The notes under the pieces: model-generated | What the model saw: only the letters and a program-made list of their open reading frames with translations | Database searches by the model: none | Told to the model about the DNA's origin: nothing | Program-made: the position numbers and the translations under genes | Shown: piece after piece, positions 36,840-43,157 of the stretch | How the letters are laid out: each line of letters begins with the position of its first letter | Position numbering within the stretch: the first letter of the stretch is position 1 | Source: Bacteroidales bacterium | Lineage (GTDB): Bacteria > Bacteroidota > Bacteroidia > Bacteroidales > UBA7960 | Length of the DNA stretch: 58,355 nucleotides | Assembly: GCA_012521995.1 (NCBI GenBank) | Contig: JAAYLH010000098.1 | Location: forward strand, 1 to 58,355 | Reading direction: 5' to 3'

Positions 36840-38696
36840 TTATTTGAACCGATCGGCAAGATCCGCCAGGGGAATTATCGTCAGAGTAGGCTTTCCTGCA
36901 GGCGACTGATAAGGCATTTCACAGGCAAAAAGGGCATCGGTAAGGGCCTGCATTTCCTCATCATTCATTGGTTTTCCGTGCTTGAGCGAAAGCCGCCTGG
37001 CCATGGCACGTGCCAAGTTTGTATGCGCGTCGAGTTTAAATTCTACCCTGTTCATCCTGAAATTCTCAAGGATGCCTTCAATGAGTCCCTGTACATATTC
37101 ATTCTCAGGAATTTCTCCGGGAACCCCGATGACCACAAAGCCGTTCTTGCCCATGGAGTCGATGACGAAACCCAGCGCACGCACCTCCTCCAGCAACTCC
37201 TTGAGCAGCTCTGAATCCTGTTCACTCAAACTGATGTTCTCAGGAAAAAGGAGGCTTTGCGAGCCAGCCTTCCGGCCTTGGGAAGCTTTCAGGAAACGTT
37301 CAAAGAGGATCCGTTCGTGGGCCCGCTGATGGTCTATGACCATCAGCCCTGACTTCACCGGGGTCAGGATAAAACGCTGATGCAGGTGCATAGGCTTTTT
37401 GGGGCCGGGCTCTGCTATGGGTTCCTCCCAGTCCGGTGTAAGCGTAGTTTGCCTTGGCAACCTTTCTGTGGGTTGCACTGGCGCTTCCGGCTGAAGCATA
37501 TCCTCCTTCCCGGGAAACAATTGCTCCCATTGCGAGGGGTTGATACGCCCCGTCAGGCTACGCGAAGGCCTTGTTCCCGTCGAAGAAACATCAAAAGGAT
37601 TATAATCAGGGTTGATGGTTATGGTAGGCGGATGCACAGGCTGATCCTTTTGTATGGACAAGTTGTCAAAGGCCGTTTCCCGCTCGAAATCAAGGGTAGG
37701 AGTGATGTTGTAACGACCCAGTGCACGCTTTACTGCCGACTTAAGGATCTGGTAAATATAGCGTTCATCCTGAAATTTGATCTCCGTTTTGGTGGGATGA
37801 ACATTCACGTCAATCTGCCCCGGATCGGTTTCCATAAACAAAAAGAAGCTCGGAAAAAGATCTTCAGGAATCAGTTCCTGGTAGGCCTGATCAATGGAAT
37901 GGTTCAGGTAGGGAGAACGGATAAACCGATTATTGACAAAAAAGAACTGCTCTCCGCGTTTCTTCTTCGAATATTCGGGCTTTAGCACAAAGCCGTTGAT
38001 GGAAACAATTTCTGTTTTTTCCTCAACGGGCACCAGCCGTTGATTGTAGTTGTGACCGAAAATATTCACGATCCGCTGCTTCAGGTTCGACTTCTCAAAC
38101 TGGTGGGTTAGCTGTCCGTTCTGATAATACATAAAGCCGACTTCAGGGTAAGCCAGGGCAACCCGTATCAATTCATTGAAAATGTGCCCTTTCTCCACCG
38201 CATCCGATTTCAGGAAGTTTCTGCGAGCCGGAGTGTTAAAGAACAGGTTCTTTACGGCAATGCTGGTGCCAACAGGACTCTGACAGGGATCCTGTGATTC
38301 AGTGACCGAGCCTTCCACGATGACTTCCGTGCCCAGGGCCGCATCCTGCGTGCGTGTCCTCAGCTCAACCCGGGCAATGGCAGCAATGGAAGCCAGGGCT
38401 TCTCCACGGAACCCCATGGTGCGTATCGAAAACAGATCATTAGCCTGGTTGATCTTAGAGGTGGCATGCCGCTCAAAACACATCCGGGCATCTGTTTCCG
38501 TCATGCCCTTTCCGTTATCCACAACCTGGATCAATGTTCGCCCTGCGTCCTTAACAATAAGCTTGATATTCGTGGCTCCTGCATCTATGGCATTCTCAAG
38601 CAACTCCTTAACAGCCGATGCCGGGCGCTGAATGACTTCGCCCGCCGCAATCTGGTTCGCTACAGAATCGGGAAGGAGTTTAATTACATCTGACAT
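36840..38696 (-). CDS. mutL: DNA mismatch repair protein MutL
   Basis: The N-terminal GHKL ATPase is intact: ELLENAIDAGAT, DNGKGM, TMGFRGEAL and NTPARRNFL. A linker of about 90 residues rich in Pro/Gln leads to the C-terminal dimerisation domain. The endonuclease motif normally DQHA-x2-E-x4-E reads D455-H-Q-R-A-H-E-R-I-L-F-E. The zinc-site motif CPHGRP reads SPAGKP (598-603), so latent nicking activity is doubtful. Length (618) is normal. The gene lies 25 bases after the 88-residue membrane protein and before two rhomboids. Confidence 0.95.
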   Translation of the reverse strand: MSDVIKLLPDSVANQIAAGEVIQRPASAVKELLENAIDAGATNIKLIVKDAGRTLIQVVDNGKGMTETDARMCFERHATSKINQANDLFSIRTMGFRGEALASIAAIARVELRTRTQDAALGTEVIVEGSVTESQDPCQSPVGTSIAVKNLFFNTPARRNFLKSDAVEKGHIFNELIRVALAYPEVGFMYYQNGQLTHQFEKSNLKQRIVNIFGHNYNQRLVPVEEKTEIVSINGFVLKPEYSKKKRGEQFFFVNNRFIRSPYLNHSIDQAYQELIPEDLFPSFFLFMETDPGQIDVNVHPTKTEIKFQDERYIYQILKSAVKRALGRYNITPTLDFERETAFDNLSIQKDQPVHPPTITINPDYNPFDVSSTGTRPSRSLTGRINPSQWEQLFPGKEDMLQPEAPVQPTERLPRQTTLTPDWEEPIAEPGPKKPMHLHQRFILTPVKSGLMVIDHQRAHERILFERFLKASQGRKAGSQSLLFPENISLSEQDSELLKELLEEVRALGFVIDSMGKNGFVVIGVPGEIPENEYVQGLIEGILENFRMNRVEFKLDAHTNLARAMARRLSLKHGKPMNDEEMQALTDALFACEMPYQSPAGKPTLTIIPLADLADRFK

Positions 38697-38721
38697 GCAA
38701 AAGGGTTTTCGGCAGGGTTCA

Positions 38722-38988
38722 TTACCTGAAAAAGAAATAATAGACGATCACGAATACCACGGCCAGGATGAAGATCAGCCTGCGGTTGGATGCCTGGCGG
38801 TCGCGGGTTCCTGCAGAGCGTTTCCATCGCATTTGAATGCGGTCGCGCAAAGCCTGCTCATAATTATCCCCGCCTGCTTCATAGGCGGTCTTCAGCCTCT
38901 TTTCACGCTCTTCCTTTCTGGGATCGTAATACAGGGGTCGATAATTGAACTGCTTATTCTTTGGCGTTTTAAAAAAGGTTATGGCCAT
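38722..38988 (-). CDS. Small tail-anchored membrane protein, 88 aa
   Basis: A hydrophilic, strongly basic first 65 residues (NKQFNYRPLYYDPRKEEREKRLKTAYEAGGDN) ends in a single hydrophobic helix (LIFILAVVFVIVYYFFFR). This pattern predicts a C-terminally anchored inner-membrane protein with its basic part in the cytoplasm. It is the first gene of the operon with mutL, two rhomboids and the EEP protein, behind a good promoter. No family name is recognised with confidence and no function can be assigned. Confidence 0.72.
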   Translation of the reverse strand: MAITFFKTPKNKQFNYRPLYYDPRKEEREKRLKTAYEAGGDNYEQALRDRIQMRWKRSAGTRDRQASNRRLIFILAVVFVIVYYFFFR

Positions 38989-39014
38989 CGGTTCAAACGT
39001 TTCTCAGGTAAGCA

Positions 39015-39022
39015 CAAATTTA
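39015..39022 (-). promoter_or_regulatory. Promoter of the small membrane protein-mutL-rhomboid operon
   Basis: TAAATTTG on the minus strand with a TTG 20 bases upstream. It precedes the 88-residue gene by 26 bases. Confidence 0.6.
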
Positions 39023-39079
39023 CGCATATTCGGCTGAAATGGCAACTCAATTGCCCGTTTACATCAGCTATTTAAACAT

Positions 39080-39111
39080 AAAAAAAGAAGGGCTTGCTGA
39101 TGAAGCCCTTC
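39080..39111 (-). terminator. Intrinsic terminator after the DUF6580-like gene
   Basis: GAAGGGCTT pairs with AAGCCCTTC around a 7-base loop; on the minus strand seven T follow. Confidence 0.92.
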
Positions 39112-39136
39112 CAATAGGTTAAAGCGTATGAAATCA

Positions 39137-39661
39137 TTATGCCCGTTTTAGTGCGGGATAGTATTGCTCAGCCAGGTAATATCCTCCAAAAAATACAGAA
39201 CTGTAAAACAGGTCGCCCAAAACAGTTGTATGGAAGAAGGGGATCGCAGCAATATAGCTTTGCATCAGCCCGGAAAAGCTCTGGGGATAAAATGGACTTC
39301 CCAACCATACCGCAAAGTTGGTGATCAGGAAGAACAAGGCCGAAGCAGCCAGGGCGCCACCCAGGACGGTGAGTACGCGGATATTTTTCTGAAACAGGGT
39401 CCCGAGCAAAACCACCAGGGCAAAGCTCAGGTATACCGGGAGCATGAAACCGTGGAAGCCCAGGAATAGATCACTCAAAAACAATGCTGCCAGCGGGACC
39501 ATTAAGGCCAGCCAGCGTTTGCCCAGGTGGGCACCCCCAAACAGAGCCAGGGCAGCCACAGGGGTGAAATTCGGATAATGCGGCACCAGGCGCATGACAG
39601 CAGCAAAAAGAATGATGCCGCTTACTATCAATACCTTCGGAGTCAAAAATTTTAAGTTCAT
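39137..39661 (-). CDS. Multi-span membrane protein, DUF6580-like, 174 aa
   Basis: About five hydrophobic helices are visible. The N-terminal pattern AAVMRLVPHYPNFTPVAALALFGGAHLGKRW and the later LGSPFYPQSFSGLMQSYIAAIPFFHTTVLGDLFYSSVFFGGY match a small conserved membrane family annotated DUF6580. Its size and helix layout recall the S components of ECF vitamin transporters, but no ligand is known and no EcfA/T genes lie nearby. It has its own promoter box and terminator. Confidence 0.7.
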   Translation of the reverse strand: MNLKFLTPKVLIVSGIILFAAVMRLVPHYPNFTPVAALALFGGAHLGKRWLALMVPLAALFLSDLFLGFHGFMLPVYLSFALVVLLGTLFQKNIRVLTVLGGALAASALFFLITNFAVWLGSPFYPQSFSGLMQSYIAAIPFFHTTVLGDLFYSSVFFGGYYLAEQYYPALKRA

Positions 39662-39702
39662 TGCAATTAGGTAAATGGTTGGTTGTTCAATGGATTCCCT
39701 GA

Positions 39703-39710
39703 CAAAAGTA
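39703..39710 (-). promoter_or_regulatory. Promoter -7 box for the DUF6580-like gene
   Basis: TACTTTTG on the minus strand, 42 bases before the start codon. Confidence 0.5.
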
Positions 39711-39824
39711 TAAAATCATTTCAACTTTAAACATCCGAACTTCAAAATTTGTTCTTCGCCCTTGCGGGAAAAAACCCGCTTTCTGCCTTTTCAAGCCTTA
39801 TCCTCAATGTTGTAACCTTTATTC

Positions 39825-39846
39825 AAGGTTTCTTTAAGGTTTCTTT
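39825..39846 (+). repeat. Two abutting 11-bp direct repeats upstream of the Spy/CpxP-like gene
   Basis: AAGGTTTCTTT occurs twice without a gap (39825-39835 and 39836-39846), ending 25 bases before the -7 box. One-helical-turn direct repeats at this position are what many response regulators bind. A regulatory role is inferred only. Confidence 0.5.
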
Positions 39847-39871
39847 AACCCTGTTGTTATAAACCTTCCTT

Positions 39872-39879
39872 TACCTTTG
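39872..39879 (+). promoter_or_regulatory. Promoter -7 box for the Spy/CpxP-like gene
   Basis: TACCTTTG fits TAnnTTTG; a TTG at 39854-39856 lies 15 bases upstream. Confidence 0.55.
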
Positions 39880-39925
39880 TCATCAAAGAAATGTAACGAA
39901 TTACGAACCAATAAATTTAAAAGTT

Positions 39926-40417
39926 ATGAAAAACAAATGGATGATCGCCCTTGGATTGGCACTCATAATGTTTGGCACCGCAACGGTTTCTGCCCAGCGC
40001 GGACGCAATATTGACAGGCAAGCCCCCCAACCCCGCCAGGCTTATACAAACATCGACAACCTGACATCAGAACAGGAAGCCCAAATTCAAGCCCTGCATA
40101 CCGCCCAGCTTGAACAGCGCCTCAAATTCCGCAACCAGATGGATGAACTGCGGGCCCGTAAAAGAACCCTTATGGCTGAGAAGAACCCCGACATGGGTGC
40201 CGTTAATTCAGTCATTGACCAGATGACCGCCTTGCGCGGAGAAATGGCCAGGCAAGCCGTTGCCCATCGCCAGGAAATCCGCAACCTGCTTACCGACGAG
40301 CAAAGGGTTCAATTCGACGAACGTACCCAGGGACGCCCCCGTCAGGGAATGGACCGCCCTGTTCGCGGCCCGCGTCATGACAATGGCTATCGACCCGCCG
40401 GCAGGGGCCGAAGGTAA
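39926..40417 (+). CDS. Spy/CpxP-like periplasmic protein, 163 aa
   Basis: The signal peptide is MKNKWMIALGLALIMFGTATVSA-QR. The mature chain is mostly helical and has two LTxxQ motifs, LTSEQEAQIQAL (about residue 49) and LTDEQRVQFDE (about 121), separated by a long helix with heptads. This is the Spy/CpxP/ZraP pattern: a periplasmic chaperone or stress sensor induced by envelope damage. The C-terminal 35 residues are rich in Arg, Gly and Pro and are probably disordered. Direct repeats upstream and a terminator downstream suggest a regulated single-gene unit. Confidence 0.82.
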   Translation: MKNKWMIALGLALIMFGTATVSAQRGRNIDRQAPQPRQAYTNIDNLTSEQEAQIQALHTAQLEQRLKFRNQMDELRARKRTLMAEKNPDMGAVNSVIDQMTALRGEMARQAVAHRQEIRNLLTDEQRVQFDERTQGRPRQGMDRPVRGPRHDNGYRPAGRGRR

Positions 40418-40444
40418 TTACCCTTCGCTCCGGTTGTACACCTT

Positions 40445-40478
40445 AAGGCTGTCTCAGTTTCCTGAGGCAGCTTTTTTA
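40445..40478 (+). terminator. Intrinsic terminator after the Spy/CpxP-like gene
   Basis: GCTGTCTCAG pairs with CTGAGGCAGC (one G-T pair) around a TTTC loop, followed by six T. Confidence 0.92.
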
Positions 40479-40631
40479 TTATGGCCACAATCCAAAAAGT
40501 ATCCCATCCCCTGGCAGTCTAAAGCAGAACCACAGAATGAAACCATTCACCTGAAGTAGAATGGTCACATACTGAGGAGCCTCCAAACTGCACAGAGACC
40601 GGTTCAAGTCTGTTTTTTAAACCAAGATCAA

Positions 40632-40718
40632 ACGTAGTTCAGACGTAGTTCAGACGTGCGTGCACGTCTGAACTACGTCTGAACTACGTGTTAACTACGT
40701 CTGAACTACGTCTAAACT
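40632..40718. repeat. Palindrome B and tandem array of 11-bp iterons
   Basis: Arms 40632-40659 and 40662-40689 are perfect 28-bp reverse complements around a 2-base centre. The left arm holds two copies of AGTTCAGACGT. On the right the complement ACGTCTGAACT is repeated five times in phase at 40664, 40675, 40686 (variant ACGTGTTAACT), 40697 and 40708 (variant ACGTCTAAACT). It lies between two convergent genes, beyond the terminator of the rightward one. It resembles palindrome A in unit length and in the shared AGTTnAnnCGT pattern. Confidence 0.9.
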
Positions 40719-40873
40719 CTGGCTCAGGAATAATCCAAAAAGTGGTTGGATTAACCTTTGACATTAGGCAGAGGGCTTAAAAAAGAGGGAAAATGGCCAA
40801 GTTCTGATGCCTGATTTGTCTTGTACAAAAAGGGAAGGGTGCATTATTCTCCATGGGGAAAACAAGCCCGAAA

Positions 40874-40912
40874 ATAAAAAAGAGGCCGCCTCGGGCTATT
40901 GAGACGGCCTCC
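40874..40912 (-). terminator. Intrinsic terminator for the TlpA-like lipoprotein gene
   Basis: On the minus strand GAGGCCGTCTC pairs with GAGGCGGCCTC, followed by TTTTTTATTTT. Confidence 0.9.
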
Positions 40913-40981
40913 TGGTTTTGTGAATCCACGACCCAGGCTTTTTCAGGCAAGTTCAAAGTGTTTTTTAAGAATTTTGAAAAC

Positions 40982-42091
40982 CTAAACTTCAGGTCCGAAC
41001 AGGCTTAGCATCATTTCATCCAATTCCTTTTCTGAAAGGTTTCGTCCTAAAATCGCCCCATCAGGATCGAGCAAAATAGTGCTGGGAATGCTGGCCACGC
41101 CATAGAGGGTGGAAGCTTCATTCTCCCAGCCTTTCAGGTCTGTAATGTGGGTCCAGGGCAAACCGTCGTCGGCGATGGCCTTCAGCCAGGGCTCTTTCGC
41201 CCTGTCGAGCGATACGCCCAGGATTTCAAAATTCTGGTCTTTATATTGCTCATAGATCTTCACCAAATGGGGGTTTTCGGCCCGGCAGTAGGGGCACCAG
41301 GAAGCCCAGAAGCTTACCAGGAGGTATTTCCCCCGGAAATCGGACAATGCCACCCAATTGCCATCGGCATCGGGCAAACTAAATTCCGGGGCAACTTTAC
41401 CCACCGAGAGGGCAAGCAGTTTGTCGGCACGCTCCCTTAAGCTAGCGTAATAACGAGATTCAGCCAATGAGGAGTCAAAGCTGTTGACCAGGCCATCCAG
41501 TTCCGCTCCGTCCATTTCGTATGAGAGGTTTCGGGTGGCCAGGTAGAGGCCTACCGTTTTGTCAAGGTGCTGATCTATGAATTCACGGATTTTCACCTTC
41601 TTCTGGTTTTCTGCTTCCTGATATTGGACCCTGAGACTTTCAACCCTTGACGCATCCTCCAGCACTTCTGCTTCCAGTATCTGCTGCTGCAGGATTTCCA
41701 TTTTGGCATCTTCTTCGGCCGCCATCTGGCTAAAGGCATTCATGACATCGTGGGAAGGTGATCCGGCCAGGCTGAACTCAGACGGGTTTTCAACATTCAA
41801 CTGAAGGTGCATTTCAGTATTCTCCATAAAGAAAGCCACACGCGGACTGTTGCCCCTGTTGATCTCCAGGTAATAAAGCGATGGGAAATCAAGGCTTCCA
41901 CTGAACCTAAAGCGTCCGTCAACAACCTCTGCCGAATCTAAAAGCTGGTATAAGCCCGACACACGGTCAACCAGGTAAACGTAGCCGTTGGTCTTTCCGG
42001 AAATTTCCCCGTTCAGGGTATAGGTACTCCGCTCCTGGGGCTGGCATGAGGCCAGCAACAGAACAAAAGCAAAAATCAAATTATTTTTCAT
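40982..42091 (-). CDS. TlpA-type thioredoxin lipoprotein with DUF4369 domain, 369 aa
   Basis: The lipobox LLLASC (Cys16) anchors the protein in a membrane facing the periplasm. Residues 22-120 form a DUF4369 domain (TYTLNGEISGKTNGYVYLVDR). A helical linker with coiled-coil content follows, and then from about 230 an AhpC/TSA-thioredoxin fold with the redox motif WCPYC (FWASWCPYCRAENP) and cis-Pro in VASIPSTILLDPDG. Such proteins are thiol-disulfide oxidoreductases of the envelope, often serving cytochrome maturation or protein folding in Bacteroidota. No partner is adjacent. Confidence 0.92.
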   Translation of the reverse strand: MKNNLIFAFVLLLASCQPQERSTYTLNGEISGKTNGYVYLVDRVSGLYQLLDSAEVVDGRFRFSGSLDFPSLYYLEINRGNSPRVAFFMENTEMHLQLNVENPSEFSLAGSPSHDVMNAFSQMAAEEDAKMEILQQQILEAEVLEDASRVESLRVQYQEAENQKKVKIREFIDQHLDKTVGLYLATRNLSYEMDGAELDGLVNSFDSSLAESRYYASLRERADKLLALSVGKVAPEFSLPDADGNWVALSDFRGKYLLVSFWASWCPYCRAENPHLVKIYEQYKDQNFEILGVSLDRAKEPWLKAIADDGLPWTHITDLKGWENEASTLYGVASIPSTILLDPDGAILGRNLSEKELDEMMLSLFGPEV

Positions 42092-42133
42092 ACGATCATT
42101 GGGATTTGGGATTGAAAATTAATTTCTGAACTG

Positions 42134-42141
42134 CAAAATTA
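42134..42141 (-). promoter_or_regulatory. Promoter -7 box for the TlpA-like gene
   Basis: TAATTTTG on the minus strand, 43 bases before the ATG. Confidence 0.55.
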
Positions 42142-42253
42142 GGCATAAATAAGGACCCTTGGATCAAAGCCGGTTATTCTCAGGCGTTTTTTAGAGAATC
42201 TTTTTCCCCCCGGGGCATCATTTTTTCACTTGTCAGCCGGCTTACCCTTAAAG

Positions 42254-42648
42254 CTAACCGTGGCCAGCAGGAATCAGTTCATAAAGGCCGGTGGGGGCCT
42301 TCAGCCAAAGCCACCAGACCGGGGTGGTGATGGTGCCCGCGACCATTCCTGCAAGGATACCTTATGCTTGCCCCTTTCCGGAACGAGGAAAGGATCAGTA
42401 CAGCGCCAAATGGGGCATCCAGTCCTGCCCAACCAAACAACATTGGCCAGCTTGACCGGCCTGAGGAAGCCGCCAAAAGACCTGCCACAAAGGCATTCAT
42501 CGGTCGGCCTCCAAAAAATAAAGGAATCCGATTGGTGGCGGGTATTCAGCAGGGCGAGAAATACTGCCAATATGGGAAAAAGAAGGGCAAAGAGAAAAAC
42601 CTTCAGGGCAATAAAATTGCCAATCTTATCATAAATGTTTTCAACCAT
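42254..42648 (-). pseudogene. Broken membrane-protein gene, coding signal split over three frames
   Basis: An ATG at 42648 opens a plausible membrane protein (MVENIYDKIGNFIALK, then FALLFPILAVFLALLN). The signal then passes to a second frame (IPLFFGGRPMNAFVAGLLAA, then LFGWAGLDAPFGAVLILSSF), and then to a third frame that reads GMVAGTITTPVWWLWLKAP and ends at a TAG (42254-42256). Each segment looks hydrophobic and protein-like, while the continuation of each in its own frame does not. At least two frameshifts are needed, so this is either a decayed gene or a region of sequence errors. The family is not recognised. Confidence 0.55.
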
Positions 42649-43157
42649 CGGTGAAAAGCTTTGTGGATTTCTTGCCCGGCGGTTCTTCAGAAGTAAAAAA
42701 ACCACCAAAAATAGAAGTATTCAGAAATGAAGAACATAATGGATTGCAAAGATCTATTTCTGTTCGGCTGAGCGAATCACTGAAAATTTTTTATAAAAAG
42801 CCGGTGGCCCTTTCTGAAAGAATAATCAAAAATTAACCCAGGTAATTTATTGCCGGGAAAAGTTTTTTAGATTGTAATAAAAAAACCATCCATTGAAAAA
42901 ATTTCCATTATTTACCTGGATATCAACCCAACACAAGATCTTAATCTTTATCTTAAAAAATTTTTATTCATCCCATTAATTCTTATCTTCTCCATACCAT
43001 ATTCGTACCATGCTCGAGTCTGGTTCGAGAACCCACGACCGAGGTGCGGCTTTGGCAGGTCAGAATAGGGGAGGAGCAGGAAATAAACAAAGATTTCCCA
43101 AACAAAATGCTTGTTCGGTAGTTCTTTTTAAAAAAGCTGCGCGTTTATGACCCCTTA
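42649..43157. other. Gene-free stretch of about 510 bases
   Basis: The stretch between the broken gene and the end of the penicillin-binding protein gene is AT-rich in its middle. I see no convincing gene, terminator or repeat. A 61-codon GTG-started frame at 42651-42836 has no protein-like features. A small stem (CTCGA with TCGAG near 43011) sits in a tRNA T-arm-like context, but no tRNA can be completed. Confidence 0.5.

Noticed and set aside
18066-40718. CRISPR array
   Set aside because: The repeats are 11 bp, contiguous and palindromic with no spacers, and no cas genes are present.
42651-42836. 61-codon frame in the gap before the penicillin-binding protein gene
   Set aside because: It has a GTG start, no ribosome site, no recognisable motif and an uneven composition. 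There is no reason to prefer it over chance.
43008-43060. tRNA-like fragment (GGTTCGAGAACC context)
   Set aside because: A T-arm-like hairpin can be drawn, but no matching acceptor, D or anticodon arms are found on either side.
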